64,000 nucleotides of DNA from Gluconacetobacter asukensis (GTDB lineage Bacteria; Pseudomonadota; Alphaproteobacteria; Acetobacterales; Acetobacteraceae): the NCBI RefSeq assembly GCF_014174375.1, contig NZ_JABEQE010000005.1, forward strand, positions 1-64,000, read 5' to 3'. The notes under the pieces are model-generated. The model saw nothing but the letters and a program-made list of their open reading frames with translations, had not been told where the DNA came from and ran no database searches. The first letter of the stretch is position 1. Each line of letters opens with the position of its first letter. Of this stretch, positions 25,634 to 36,779 are shown piece after piece. The translations under genes were made by a program, and so were the position numbers.

Positions 25634-26517
25634 GAAAGGGCGCCCCGACCCGGCCCGGTCTCCACCGGCGCGCCGGGCGTCGATCCCCATTCCGCCCAGG
25701 AGCCGTCATACAGTGCATCGCCCGCACGGCCGCAGATCGCCAGCCCCAGCGACAACACCGCCGCCGTCACGCCGGACCCGCAACTGGTGATGACACGCCG
25801 GTCTTCGGTCACACCGGCCTCGGCAAACCGCGCATGCAGGATCTCGGGCGGCAGGAACGCGCGGTTGTCGTCCAGCAGCCTGCCGAACGGCAGGTTGTGC
25901 GCACCCGGCATGTGGCCCGACGCCAGACCCGGCCGGGGCTCGGCCACCTCGCCCGTGAAGCGCCCGTGGGTGCGGGCATCGAGGATCAGCCGGTCCCCGC
26001 GCCTCACATGGTCACGCATGTCACCCAGCCCCGCGACCCGCACGAAACGGGGCGCCGGGCGGAAAGTGGCCGCGGCCACGGCCGGTGGCGGGCCGCTCTC
26101 GACCGGGCCGCCGGCCCGCTGCCATGCCGGCAGGCCGCCATCCAGCACCTGGACACGCTCCAGCCCGAACAGCCCGGCCAGCCACCAGCCCCGCGCCGCC
26201 GATGCCGCATTGCCCTGGTCGTAGAAGACCACATGCGCCGCGTCGGACAGGCCCAGCGCGCCCGCCAGCGCCGCGAAGCGCGCCTGGGTCGGGATCATGT
26301 GCGGCAAGACGGTTTCGGGGTCGGAAAACTGCTCGATGTCGAAGCGGCGGGCCCCCGGCAGCCGGGCTTCGACGAAACGCCGCGCCGGATCGAACGTCTC
26401 ACCCGGCAGGGCCATCGTGGCGTCGAGCAGGACGAGGTCCGGCGCGGAGAAGATCTCAAGCAGCCGGGCGGGCGAGATCAGGGGATGAATGGACGCATGC
26501 ATCGAGAGGGACCCCAT
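25630..26517 (-). CDS. sseA: 3-mercaptopyruvate sulfurtransferase
   Basis: A 295-residue protein with two rhodanese domains. The C-terminal active loop is SCGSGVTA; the CGSGVT type distinguishes mercaptopyruvate sulfurtransferases from thiosulfate sulfurtransferases (CRxGxR/K). The N-terminal inactive domain has LLDATMALPGE and VFYDQGNAASAARGWWL. The enzyme moves sulfur from 3-mercaptopyruvate to cyanide or thiols. ATGs at 26517 and 26502 are both plausible, and neither has a strong ribosome site. The frame is open back to 26655. It is the first gene of the sseA-metC pair. Confidence 0.93.
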   Translation of the reverse strand: MGSLSMHASIHPLISPARLLEIFSAPDLVLLDATMALPGETFDPARRFVEARLPGARRFDIEQFSDPETVLPHMIPTQARFAALAGALGLSDAAHVVFYDQGNAASAARGWWLAGLFGLERVQVLDGGLPAWQRAGGPVESGPPPAVAAATFRPAPRFVRVAGLGDMRDHVRRGDRLILDARTHGRFTGEVAEPRPGLASGHMPGAHNLPFGRLLDDNRAFLPPEILHARFAEAGVTEDRRVITSCGSGVTAAVLSLGLAICGRAGDALYDGSWAEWGSTPGAPVETGPGRGALS

Positions 26518-26703
26518 CACGGTTCGGTGCTGTTCCGGGCCCAGACGAAGCGGCGGGGTATCCGAAGCACAGACCGTCCTTAGCGGAGTGCTTCGCTCCC
26601 GATCAACCATCGCTGCCTCGCGGCCCTTTACCATCCCGGTGCGGTGCCACATCATCAGGCGGTGCCGGATGCGCTCCGGCGTCGCAAGCCATGGCGGGAA
26701 TCA

Positions 26704-27774
26704 ATGACCGAGCGCATCATGATGGGGTTGTTGTTGGGCGGTGTCGCCTTCGGGTGCGGCGCCATCCTCTATCCCTTCATGTCGGCCCTGCTCTGGGCGG
26801 CGATCCTGACCTTCGCCACCTGGCCGATCTATGTCCGCATCCGACGGAACATGGGGCCGGTAGTGGGTGCGGTGATCATGACGGTGCTGACGACGCTGGT
26901 CGTCGCCGTGCCGCTGGTGATCGTGGTCAGCTCCAGCATCGCGGACCTCCCCGGCACGTTCGAGCGGCTGACGACCTCGCTGACGTCGTTCCACCTGCCC
27001 GCACCCACATGGCTGTCGCGCATCCCCCTTGTCGGCCCCGACCTGGCGAACAAATGGACCCAATGGGCCACCGACCTGGGCCATGCCGAACACATGCTGC
27101 TGCCCTATGCCGGCAATATCGCGCAATCGATGCTGAGCGGCCTGATGCTGGTTGCCAGCGGGCTGGTCCATCTGGGCATGGCGCTGTTCATCGCCTTCTT
27201 CTTCTGGCTGGGCGGTGATGCGCTGGGCGCGACCTTCGCGGCCGTCATCCGGCGCATCGCCGGCGCCTATGCCGACCGGATCATCGGCATCATCGGCCGG
27301 ACCATCCGTGGGACGGTCTATGGTATCCTGGGCACCGCGATCATCCAGGGCGTGCTGACGGGGCTGGGCTTCGCCATGACCGGGCTGCCGCAACCGGTAC
27401 TGTTCGGCATGATTACCGCCGGGGTCGCGGTGCTGCCGATCGGGGCACCGCTGATCTGGATTCCGGGTGCGCTGGCCCTGATGCTGACGCATCATCTCTG
27501 GCGCGGGATCTGCCTGGTGGCGTTCGGGACCTTCATCATTTCGGGGGCCGATCATGTCATCCGGCCGATGTTCATCTCGCGCGGCGCGCAACTGCCTTAT
27601 CTGCTGACGGTCCTGGGCGTATTGGGCGGAGTGTGGACCTTCGGCGCGCTGGGGATCTTCCTCGGCCCGGTGCTGCTGGGCGTGGGCTACACGCTCACGG
27701 CCGAATTTGCTGCCAACGCGCCGGGCCGGGCGGGGAAAAACGCCCGGATAGAGGAGACCTTCATCGAATCATGA
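26704..27774 (+). CDS. AI-2E family transporter (PerM/YdiK type)
   Basis: A 356-residue inner-membrane protein with about eight membrane segments. The AI-2E family arrangement is visible: paired N-terminal helices, a cytoplasmic region (PTWLSRIPLVGPDLANKWTQW), then the conserved GTVYGILGTAIIQGVLTGLGF and the late ADHVIRPMFISRGAQLPYLL and GIFLGPVLLGVGYTL. Family members include the AI-2 exporter TqsA and Na+/H+ antiporters; the substrate here cannot be assigned. The ATG at 26704 is chosen because the membrane domain begins there. The TGA overlaps the next gene's ATG (ATGA). Confidence 0.88.
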   Translation: MTERIMMGLLLGGVAFGCGAILYPFMSALLWAAILTFATWPIYVRIRRNMGPVVGAVIMTVLTTLVVAVPLVIVVSSSIADLPGTFERLTTSLTSFHLPAPTWLSRIPLVGPDLANKWTQWATDLGHAEHMLLPYAGNIAQSMLSGLMLVASGLVHLGMALFIAFFFWLGGDALGATFAAVIRRIAGAYADRIIGIIGRTIRGTVYGILGTAIIQGVLTGLGFAMTGLPQPVLFGMITAGVAVLPIGAPLIWIPGALALMLTHHLWRGICLVAFGTFIISGADHVIRPMFISRGAQLPYLLTVLGVLGGVWTFGALGIFLGPVLLGVGYTLTAEFAANAPGRAGKNARIEETFIES

Positions 27775-28472
27775 GCATCACCCACCCCTCCCCGCTGCTG
27801 CCCCCGCGCCCGGGGCAGCGCCCGCGCCCGGCCCATCTGCCGGCGCCCGTCATCGGGTCGGAACGCAAGATCGTCAGTTGGAACCTGCTGCATCGCGTCG
27901 GGGCCACGCCGCGCGACGTGATCCACCTGATCGAGGAGGAACGGCCGGACCTGCTGCTGATGCAGGAAGCGACCGAGGATTTCGATGCCCTGCCCCATCT
28001 GATCGGCGGTCATTACGCCCGCTCGCCCCTGCCGGGCCGCATTCATGGTGTCGCCTGCTGGAGCCCCGGCCCGTTCCGTCGCCCCCCCCTTGCCTGCACC
28101 CTGCCCTCCGGCCCGCTGGTGCGCCGGGTCGCGCAGGTGATCGAATGCGCGGCCTTCGGTTTTTCGGTGGCGAATGTCCATCTGTCGCACGGCCAGATCA
28201 TGAATCGCCGCCAGTTGCGCCGGCTGGTCCAGATCCTGCCGTCCCATGCCGCTGTGCTGGGCGATTTCAACCTGGTCGGTCCAACCCTGATGCCGAGTTT
28301 CCGTGATGTGGGACCACGCGCGCCAACCCACCGGATGGTCGACATGCTCCCGATCCGGATCGACCGGTGTCTGGTGCGGGGCCTGATCTGCACCCAGGCA
28401 CGGGTACTGAACCGATACGCGTCGGACCACCGGCCGATCGCAGTGCGACTGGAGCGATCGGACTACAGGTAA
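27771..28472 (+). CDS. Endonuclease/exonuclease/phosphatase-family protein
   Basis: A 233-residue EEP-fold hydrolase. Core residues are visible: KIVSWNLLHR (Asn), LLMQEAT (metal-binding Glu), VANVHLSHG (His), VLGDFNLVGP (Asp/Asn) and the final SDHRPIAVRL (Asp-His). A proline-rich N-terminal tail of about 30 residues precedes the domain. There is no signal peptide. The substrate could be nucleic acid or a phosphoester; similar proteins beside cardiolipin synthase are common in alphaproteobacteria. It is coupled to the upstream permease by a 4-base overlap, and its end overlaps the convergent cls gene by 10 bases. Confidence 0.85.
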   Translation: MSITHPSPLLPPRPGQRPRPAHLPAPVIGSERKIVSWNLLHRVGATPRDVIHLIEEERPDLLLMQEATEDFDALPHLIGGHYARSPLPGRIHGVACWSPGPFRRPPLACTLPSGPLVRRVAQVIECAAFGFSVANVHLSHGQIMNRRQLRRLVQILPSHAAVLGDFNLVGPTLMPSFRDVGPRAPTHRMVDMLPIRIDRCLVRGLICTQARVLNRYASDHRPIAVRLERSDYR

Positions 28473-29881
28473 GGCAGGAACAGCCGCGCCGCCGAATCCC
28501 GCAGGCGGATCGGCAGCGACCTGCGGTCCAGATCGTAATGGGTCAGGCGATCCTGCCGATGCATGACGATGAAATCGTCGATCCGCGCTGCCAGCGCATC
28601 GTCATAGGCTTCCAGATTGATTTCGAAATTCAGGCGCAGGCTGCGCACGTCGAGGTTGGAACTGCCGACGCAGGTCCAGTGCCGGTCCACCACCATCAGC
28701 TTGGAATGGTTGAAGGGCGGCCTTGCCTGCCAGACGCGACAGCCGGAATCGAGAAAGCGCGGCAGATTGGCCGAACGGGCCCAGTCGATCAGCGTGTGAT
28801 TACTGTGCCGCGGCACCACGATATCGACCTCGATTCCGCGCAGGGCCGCCAAGGCCAGTTCGCTCAGGAAGCGATCGCCGGGCAGGAAATAGGGCGTCAT
28901 CAGCCGTACCGACTGTCGGGCCAGGGTAATGGCCTGGAGCATGGTATATTCGATCTTTTCCAGATCGGAATCCGGCCCCGCCGTCACGATCCGTGCCAGC
29001 GTCTCGCCCTTCGGCGTCATCTCGGGAAAGATCGAGGCCGGCGGCAGGTCTTCGCCCCAGGCAAAGGACCAGTCCTGGGCGAAGGCTTCGGTCAATTGAT
29101 GGACGATCGGGCCTTCCAGCCGGAAATGCGTGTCCGCCACCGGATGGCGGGGGTGGGTCGCCATCAGGTTTTCCACCCCGATATTCAGCCCGCCCATGAA
29201 GCCCAGATGGCCATCCACCACCAGGATCTTCCTGTGGTTGCGCATGTTGATGAAGGGCATGCGCCAGGGCAGCATCGAGTGCATGAAACGGGCAACCGGC
29301 ACGCCGGTCCGACGCAGGGCGGATGCGACCTGGCAGTGGAAATAACCGCTGCCGATCCCATCGACCAGCACCCGCACCGCAATGCCGCGACGATGGGCCT
29401 GGATCAGTGCGGTCAGGAACCGCTGGCCCGCCGCGTCGCCGCGAAAGATGTAGGAGCAGAGCAGCACGCTGCTGGTGGCGCCCTCGATCGCCGCCAGCAT
29501 CTGCGGATAGACCTCGTCGCCGTTATGCAGCATCTCGACACGGTTGCCGCCCATCAGCGGCCGGCCGGTCAGCTTGCCGACCATATGCGCCAGCGGGGCA
29601 AAGCTGCCCTCTTCGGCGCGCTTCCAGCGGGAGGAAAGCGTGCGGCTGTGCCAGGAGGCCCGCCCGATCAGCTTGCGCGCCCGGCGATGCACCCGGTTGA
29701 TGCCGAACATCGCGTACAATGTCCCGCCAGTGAACGGCATCAGGATGGTGATGCCGATCCAGCCGATCGCGGCGCCGACATCCTTCTTGTTCAGCAGCAC
29801 ATGCCCCGTCACCAAGGCTGCAACCGCAATGCGGAACAGAAACACCAGCAGAAGCACGGTTTGCCAGTACACGATCAGCAT
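28463..29881 (-). CDS. cls: Cardiolipin synthase (phospholipase D family)
   Basis: A 472-residue inner-membrane enzyme that condenses two phosphatidylglycerols to cardiolipin. Two N-terminal membrane helices (about residues 1-20 and 33-55) precede two HKD motifs: [20 protein letters not shown] (about residue 215) and [20 protein letters not shown] (about residue 395). The conserved [11 protein letters not shown] link after the helices is also a Cls feature. It is divergent from yraN and tail-to-tail with the EEP gene, with a 10-base overlap. Confidence 0.95.
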   Translation of the reverse strand: MLIVYWQTVLLLVFLFRIAVAALVTGHVLLNKKDVGAAIGWIGITILMPFTGGTLYAMFGINRVHRRARKLIGRASWHSRTLSSRWKRAEEGSFAPLAHMVGKLTGRPLMGGNRVEMLHNGDEVYPQMLAAIEGATSSVLLCSYIFRGDAAGQRFLTALIQAHRRGIAVRVLVDGIGSGYFHCQVASALRRTGVPVARFMHSMLPWRMPFINMRNHRKILVVDGHLGFMGGLNIGVENLMATHPRHPVADTHFRLEGPIVHQLTEAFAQDWSFAWGEDLPPASIFPEMTPKGETLARIVTAGPDSDLEKIEYTMLQAITLARQSVRLMTPYFLPGDRFLSELALAALRGIEVDIVVPRHSNHTLIDWARSANLPRFLDSGCRVWQARPPFNHSKLMVVDRHWTCVGSSNLDVRSLRLNFEINLEAYDDALAARIDDFIVMHRQDRLTHYDLDRRSLPIRLRDSAARLFLPYL

Positions 29882-29979
29882 GCGTCAGCTCGATCCAGGA
29901 TGATGGGCGGCGGCATTGTCGAAGCGAGCGCGGCGGGGCACTGTTCGAACCGACGCGGAGAGAAAGGTCAGGACGGTCG

Positions 29980-30399
29980 ATGGTGCAGCCGGAATGGGGC
30001 AAGGATCAACTCTCGGCCGGACTGCGCGCCCGGCGGCAGGTGCGCGGGGCGGCTTCTCACGCCCGTGGGCTGCATGCCGAACAGACGGCCATGGCATGGC
30101 TGCGGCAGGGTGGATGGACGATCCTGGGCCATCGGGCCCGCACGCGTTGGGGCGAGATCGACCTTGTCGCGCGGCGCGGCGACCTGCTGGCGTTCTGCGA
30201 GGTCAAATGCCGCCCATCCTATGTCGAGGCAGCGGAATCCCTGACCCGTCACCAGATGCGCCGTCTGGCGAATGCGGCGACGGCGCTGTGCGCCGCACAT
30301 CCCGACTGGGTGTGCGAACAAATGCGCTTCGATGTTCTGCTGGTCACAGCTGACGGGTCCGTACACCACATCGCCGACGCCTTCAGGCCGGAAGCATAG
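29980..30399 (+). CDS. yraN: YraN/UPF0102-family nuclease-like protein
   Basis: A 139-residue protein. [43 protein letters not shown] and AFRPEA-type ending fit the UPF0102 family, a restriction-endonuclease-like fold with the catalytic E-D-ExK arrangement (GEIDLV...FCEVK). The cellular role is unproven. The first 25 residues are extra relative to the conserved domain, so a later start is conceivable, although no better ATG is apparent. Confidence 0.9.
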   Translation: MVQPEWGKDQLSAGLRARRQVRGAASHARGLHAEQTAMAWLRQGGWTILGHRARTRWGEIDLVARRGDLLAFCEVKCRPSYVEAAESLTRHQMRRLANAATALCAAHPDWVCEQMRFDVLLVTADGSVHHIADAFRPEA

Positions 30400-30437
30400 G
30401 CTCCGGGGGCGTCGGTGCCGGGCGGTCGCGGCGCGGA

Positions 30438-30770
30438 TCAGGTGCGGTGGCGCCCCTTATGGGCGGTATGCCGGGCCGATGCCACGGCATGGGGATGATA
30501 GACGACATTATGGACCAGTCCGCGCGAGCGGACGGTCGCACGGGCCGAATGGAAGTCGCTGATCGACGCCACATGAATGGCGCGCGTGTCACGATGATAG
30601 GCAACGTGCCGGACCGGCATGGGGATTGCGGTCAAGGCATCCAGGGTCAGTCGCCCGGCTTCGTCATTCGTCACCACATGCGCATGCGCGTTGTGGGGAG
30701 TGGCGGCCAGCAGGAACATCCCGGCTCCAAGTGCGCAGAACGCGGTCTTCCTGAATACTGCCTGGAACAT
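30438..30770 (-). CDS. Small secreted protein of unknown function
   Basis: A 110-residue protein not recognised from any family. It has a clear signal peptide: basic start, hydrophobic CALGAGMFLLAA, and a cleavage-like NAHAHV near residue 30. The mature part is rich in His, Arg and Ala and lacks cysteines. It converges with yraN (38-base gap). Codon and base composition match the neighbours. Its status as a real gene rests on the signal peptide, a good ATG and a gene-sized slot with no competitor. Confidence 0.6.
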   Translation of the reverse strand: MFQAVFRKTAFCALGAGMFLLAATPHNAHAHVVTNDEAGRLTLDALTAIPMPVRHVAYHRDTRAIHVASISDFHSARATVRSRGLVHNVVYHPHAVASARHTAHKGRHRT

Positions 30771-30851
30771 CCATCACCTCACACCAACCCGATAAGGGAA
30801 AGCTAAACGAAAGGCGGGGCGCGCGACAAGAGAAAGGGCGCGGGCCCAATA

Positions 30852-30885
30852 TAAAAAACGGGCCGGTCATGGCGACCGGCCCGTT
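30852..30885 (-). terminator. Intrinsic terminator of the pur-bolA-grxD unit
   Basis: A 12-bp perfect stem pairs 30874-30885 with 30857-30868 around a 5-base loop. On the minus strand it is followed by six U (six A at 30853-30858 on the plus strand, partly shared with the stem). It lies 25 bases beyond the grxD stop. Confidence 0.9.
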
Positions 30886-30909
30886 CTTCAGATCGTAAGG
30901 TGCGAGGGA

Positions 30910-31245
30910 TCAGGCCGAGGCCGACACGATCCCCTTTTCCGCGAACAGCTTTTCCAGTTCGCCGGTCTGGAACATTTCGGTCACGATATCGCAGCCACCG
31001 ATGAACTCGCCCTTCACATAGAGCTGCGGCACGGTCGGCCAGTTCGTGAAATCCTTGACCCCCTGACGCAGTTCCGGATCTTCCAGCACGTTCGCGGTCT
31101 GGAACGGCACGCCGGTGTGATTCAGGATCTGCACCACGCGGGCCGAGAACCCGCATTGCGGGAACAGGGCGTTCCCCTTCATGTACAGCATGACCGGGTT
31201 GGTATCGATATCGTTCTGGATACGCTGCGCGATGGTTTCAGCCAT
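30910..31245 (-). CDS. grxD: Monothiol glutaredoxin (Grx4 type)
   Basis: A 111-residue monothiol glutaredoxin. The CGFS active site is at Cys31 in PQCGFSARV, with the GSH/Fe-S binding segments WPTVPQLYVKGEFIGGCDIV near residue 70. Such proteins bind and transfer [2Fe-2S] clusters, often as heterodimers with BolA, which is encoded just upstream. The ATG at 31245 is chosen over the longer open frame because the family N-terminus begins there. A strong terminator follows the gene. Confidence 0.96.
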   Translation of the reverse strand: MAETIAQRIQNDIDTNPVMLYMKGNALFPQCGFSARVVQILNHTGVPFQTANVLEDPELRQGVKDFTNWPTVPQLYVKGEFIGGCDIVTEMFQTGELEKLFAEKGIVSASA

Positions 31246-31301
31246 TTGTTCAGTCCTGTGCAGTAGGCGGCCGGGGGCGGCCGCATAATGGGGGCGTTTA
31301 T

Positions 31302-31535
31302 TCAGTCCGGGGCGGTGGTTTGCAGGGCCAGGGCATGCAGCTTGCCACCCATATGTCCCTGAAGCGCCGCATAGACGATCTGATGCTGGCGGACGCGCGA
31401 CAATCCCCGAAAGGCCTCGCTGACGACGGTGCAAGCATAATGATCGCCGTCGCCCGCCAGATCCTCGATACTGATCGCGGCATCCGGCAGGGCGGTGCGG
31501 ATATAGGTTTCGATCTCCTGTGCCGTCATCGCCAT
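31302..31535 (-). CDS. bolA: BolA-family protein
   Basis: A 77-residue BolA-fold protein. The conserved SxAFRGLSRVRQHQIVYAAL region contains the invariant HQ/H residues, and GGKLHALALQT forms the final strand and cluster-ligand His. BolA proteins partner with CGFS glutaredoxins in Fe-S handling. It lies 28 bases after purL and 56 bases before grxD, so the pair is probably transcribed with the purine operon. Confidence 0.95.
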   Translation of the reverse strand: MAMTAQEIETYIRTALPDAAISIEDLAGDGDHYACTVVSEAFRGLSRVRQHQIVYAALQGHMGGKLHALALQTTAPD

Positions 31536-31563
31536 CGGCGTTCCTCCTTCGCGACCTTGTCGC

Positions 31564-33788
<2,225 letters not shown>

Positions 33789-33792
<4 letters not shown>

Positions 33793-34490
33793 CGGACCAG
33801 AGCCTCCACCAGCCCCTCGAACAGGGGCTTTCCATCTTCGCCGCCCATCAGCGGGTCCACCAGGTCTTCGGGGTGCGGCATCATGCCGCAGATCCGCAGA
33901 TTGGCGCTGAGCACGCCGGCAATCGCCTTGACGCTGCCATTGGGATTGGTCTGCCGGTCGCCTTCATCGACGCGCCCGTCGGGCCGCGAATAGCGGAACG
34001 CGATGCGTCCGCTGTCTTCCAGCTCGCGGATCGTGGCGTCGTCGGCGATATAGTTGCCGTCGCCATGCGCCATCGGGGCGCGGAACACGTCGCCCGCGTT
34101 CCAGCGGCGGGTAAAGGGCGTATCGTTGCGCTCGACCCGCAGATGGCAGTCCTGCGACAGGAAGCGCAGCGCGCCGTTGCGCAGCAGTGCTCCCGGCAGC
34201 AGACCGGCTTCCGTCAGGATCTGGAAGCCGTTGCACACACCCAGGATATGGCCGCCAGCTTCGGCGAAGCGGCGGATCGCGGGCATGATCGGGGCATGGG
34301 CCGCCATGGCGCCACAGCGCAGGTAATCGCCGTAGCTGAACCCGCCGGGCAGCACGACGAGGTCCAGATCCGGCAGATCGGTCTCGCCATGCCAGATCAT
34401 CACCGGCTCGCGCCCGGTCACGACCCGCAGCGCGATCGCCATGTCACGTTCCCGGTTCGTGCCCGGAAAGACGACGATTCCGGCCTTCAT
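33789..34490 (-). CDS. purQ: Phosphoribosylformylglycinamidine synthase subunit PurQ (glutaminase)
   Basis: A 233-residue class I glutamine amidotransferase that feeds ammonia to PurL. The nucleophile Cys is in GVCNGFQIL, the His/Glu pair near the end is in MMPHPEDLV, and [14 protein letters not shown] is also diagnostic. It is flanked by 4-base ATGA overlaps on both sides, with a Rap1a-like gene upstream and purL downstream. Confidence 0.97.
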
Positions 34491-34864
34491 TTGCCGCCAC
34501 CGCAGGGATAGGACTCATGCAGGGCGGTAAAGGCCAGTTCGCCGACCGGCTTGGACAACTGGTCGGTATGGGCGCGCAGCCAAGACACGACATGCCCGCG
34601 CATCTCGGCGCTGGTCACGCCGGACTTCACGCAGAAGCCCGTCGGCGCGGCCTTGTCGCCCTCGTTGCGGTCATAGACATGCGTCAGGGCGACGGAATCG
34701 GCCAGACCGGACAGGTAAGCGTCGCAGATCGCGACGCTGGGGGCCCGGCTGCACAGTTCCAGGAACCGCCCGCCCTGCAGGGTCGAGACCCGCTGGGCCA
34801 TGGCCGAGGCCGGCAGGCCGGCCGCCAGGGCGGCAACCAGCAGGATGCAACGACGCGCGCTCAT
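34487..34864 (-). CDS. Secreted Rap1a/Tai-family protein inside the purine operon
   Basis: A 125-residue protein with a signal peptide ([18 protein letters not shown], cleavage near residue 23). The mature part follows the Rap1a/Tai pattern: [21 protein letters not shown] with two cysteines, [13 protein letters not shown], a WLRAH helix and the closing SYPCGGG. Rap1a/Tai proteins are known as type VI secretion immunity proteins that block periplasmic amidases, but many orphan members have no known role. No effector is nearby. The gene overlaps purS upstream and purQ downstream by 4 bases each, so it is co-translated with cytosolic purine enzymes although it is exported. Confidence 0.82.
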   Translation of the reverse strand: MSARRCILLVAALAAGLPASAMAQRVSTLQGGRFLELCSRAPSVAICDAYLSGLADSVALTHVYDRNEGDKAAPTGFCVKSGVTSAEMRGHVVSWLRAHTDQLSKPVGELAFTALHESYPCGGGK

Positions 34865-35103
34865 GCCACCACCTCGGTCACGAAATCCTCGATCACCAGG
34901 TTGGCCAGCAGGCCGCGCGCCATGGCATCGGCCTTCTCGCGCGCGGCGGCGGGATCGGTCTCGTCCAGCTCCAGCTCGATCACGCGGCCAATCCGCACCT
35001 CGCCCACGCCGCCGAAGCCCAGCACATGCAGCGCATGGCCCACGGCCTTGCCCTGCGGGTCCAGCACGCCGTCCTTCAGCATGACCGTCACGCGTACTTT
35101 CAT
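34861..35103 (-). CDS. purS: Phosphoribosylformylglycinamidine synthase subunit PurS
   Basis: An 80-residue subunit that holds PurL and PurQ together. The family pattern is visible: [20 protein letters not shown] near the start, [21 protein letters not shown], then a helix and the strand ending FVTEVVA. Its ATG at 35103 overlaps the purC stop by 4 bases (ATGCAATGA at the junction), so the longer upstream frame is not the gene. Confidence 0.96.
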   Translation of the reverse strand: MKVRVTVMLKDGVLDPQGKAVGHALHVLGFGGVGEVRIGRVIELELDETDPAAAREKADAMARGLLANLVIEDFVTEVVA

Positions 35104-35864
35104 TGCATCACCTCCGGCCCCTTCATGTCGGAATTCGTGGCCTCGGGCAGGATGCCGAGCCGCCAGGCCACTTCCTGATATGCTTCCTCGACACGGCCCA
35201 GGTCGCGCCGGAAGCGGTCCTTGTCCAGCTTCTCGCTGGTCTTTGCGTCCCACAGGCGGCAATTGTCGGGCGAGATCTCGTCCGCCAGGACGATGCGCAT
35301 CTCGTCGCCTTCCCACAGCCGGCCGAACTCCAGCTTGAAATCGACCAGCGTGATGCCGATGCCGACGAACAGTCCGGTCAGGAAATCGTTCGTGCGCATG
35401 GTCAGCGCAACCATGTCGTCCAGATCATGGGTGCAGGCCCAGTCGAAGGCCGTGATATGCTCTTCGCTGACCATCGGGTCGTTCAGGCTGTCGTTCTTGT
35501 AGTAATATTCGATGATCGTGCGCGGCAGGCGCGTGCCCTCGGGAATGCCCAGCCGCTTCGCCAGGCTGCCGGCGGCGACATTGCGCACCACGACTTCCAG
35601 CGGGATGATCTCGACCTCGCGAATCAGCTGCTCGCGCATGTTCAGGCGGCGGATGAAATGGGTCGGGATGCCGATATCGTGCAGACGCAGCATCAGATGT
35701 TCGCTGATGCGGTTGTTCAGCACGCCTTTGCCGGTGATGATCCCCTTCTTCGCCCCGTTTCCGGCCGTGGCGTCGTCCTTGAAATACTGGACCAGCGTCC
35801 CGGGTTCCGGACCCTCGAAGAGGATCTTGGCTTTTCCTTCGTAGAGCTGACGACGGCGGGCCAT
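35100..35864 (-). CDS. purC: SAICAR synthase (phosphoribosylaminoimidazole-succinocarboxamide synthase)
   Basis: A 254-residue ATP-dependent ligase joining CAIR and aspartate in purine synthesis. It opens with [16 protein letters not shown]. The motifs [17 protein letters not shown] and [10 protein letters not shown], and the C-terminal [14 protein letters not shown], are diagnostic. It is the first gene of a five-gene block, purC-purS-Rap1a-like-purQ-purL, joined only by 4-base overlaps. Its leader holds two hairpins. Confidence 0.97.
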   Translation of the reverse strand: MARRRQLYEGKAKILFEGPEPGTLVQYFKDDATAGNGAKKGIITGKGVLNNRISEHLMLRLHDIGIPTHFIRRLNMREQLIREVEIIPLEVVVRNVAAGSLAKRLGIPEGTRLPRTIIEYYYKNDSLNDPMVSEEHITAFDWACTHDLDDMVALTMRTNDFLTGLFVGIGITLVDFKLEFGRLWEGDEMRIVLADEISPDNCRLWDAKTSEKLDKDRFRRDLGRVEEAYQEVAWRLGILPEATNSDMKGPEVMQ

Positions 35865-35889
35865 ACTCGTCCTTCATGCGGCTGATGGA

Positions 35890-35935
35890 GGCATGTCCTG
35901 CATGCCGTCCGATATGGGGGCCCGGTCAGGGCCCC
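35890..35935 (-). promoter_or_regulatory. Hairpins in the purC leader
   Basis: GGCATG (35890-35895) pairs with CATGCC (35901-35906). GGGGCCC (35917-35923) pairs with GGGCCCC (35929-35935). Both lie in the gap between the TANGO2-family gene and purC, both transcribed leftward. The stems could end upstream transcription or form a regulatory leader. No U-run and no recognisable purine riboswitch core is present. Confidence 0.4.
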
Positions 35936-36019
35936 TGGAATGCGACTGCCTCATAGCAATGATTGATCGCGGAAGATACCATTCCCTTGACGGTGCGCCA
36001 TTACGGCGTCGCCGGTCGC

Positions 36020-36754
36020 TCAGGCGGCTGACAGATCCACCGCCGCATAGCCCACACGATCCGGCGCGCCGGCGGCGAAATGCCACGACGGCGCGGCGGC
36101 CGGATCGGCCGGCAGGCCGATGAGCGATGAACTGCATGTGCCGAATCCCGCGCGCGGCGGAATGTTCAGTTCGCTGCCGGCGGGCAGCGAACGGTCGGAC
36201 ATCAGGCGCGTCCAACTGGTCCAGTCCGGCGGCACCGGGCGCTCGGCCTCGCGGAATCGCGGCAGGTGCCGTCCGATCCGGGGAATGGACATGTCGTCGG
36301 GCTCGGTCGTGGCGGCCATGTGGGTGCCCGGTTCCAGCGCCCTGACCTCCGGTGTGGCATAGCCGAGGCCGGAGATGAAATAGGCACCGTTGCGATCGGC
36401 AACCACCATGTTGAACGACCGCCACGCGCCGGCATCCAGATTGCCGATCGCCCGCGCGGCCTCGGCGGCCGTGGCGTGTTCCAGCGCAAGCAGGGGCAGT
36501 TCGCCGCGCGAACGCTTGCCCGGCGCCGGCCCCAGGCTGCCCACGCGATTCATCACACCGGCAACGACGCCCGAATCATTCAGGGCCAGCCACGACCCGC
36601 CGGCCAGCCTGTCCCGCCCCCCGACCACCGCGGGGCGATCCGGCCAATGGCGGCCGGGTGCGTCCCACGAGCGGTCCAGCCGTTCGTCACGGTTGGCGCC
36701 GAACAGCAGGGGCCAGGCGGAACCGGGGGAAAAGGACAGGACGATCGTACACAT
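36020..36754 (-). CDS. TANGO2/NRDE-family protein
   Basis: A 244-residue protein of the NRDE (TANGO2) family. It starts MCTIVLSF and has the name-giving NRDE motif in LFGANRDERLDR, followed by WLALNDSGVVAGVMNR. The N-terminal Cys next to the initiator Met suggests an Ntn-hydrolase-like fold; in eukaryotes TANGO2 is linked to lipid and heme handling, but the bacterial role is unclear. It begins 25 bases after the purB stop and is probably in the same transcript. The open frame extends further upstream, but Cys2 is conserved, favouring the ATG at 36754. Confidence 0.9.
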   Translation of the reverse strand: MCTIVLSFSPGSAWPLLFGANRDERLDRSWDAPGRHWPDRPAVVGGRDRLAGGSWLALNDSGVVAGVMNRVGSLGPAPGKRSRGELPLLALEHATAAEAARAIGNLDAGAWRSFNMVVADRNGAYFISGLGYATPEVRALEPGTHMAATTEPDDMSIPRIGRHLPRFREAERPVPPDWTSWTRLMSDRSLPAGSELNIPPRAGFGTCSSSLIGLPADPAAAPSWHFAAGAPDRVGYAAVDLSAA

Positions 36755-36779
36755 TCGGGTCTCTGCTTCCTCGCGCGCC

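Noticed and set aside
26518-26703. SAM riboswitch upstream of sseA-metC
   Set aside because: The leader has small stems but nothing I can align to SAM riboswitch cores; a covariance search would be needed to revive this.
34487-34864. Type VI secretion effector-immunity module
   Set aside because: Only the immunity-like fold is present; no effector, Hcp, VgrG or structural gene occurs in the window.
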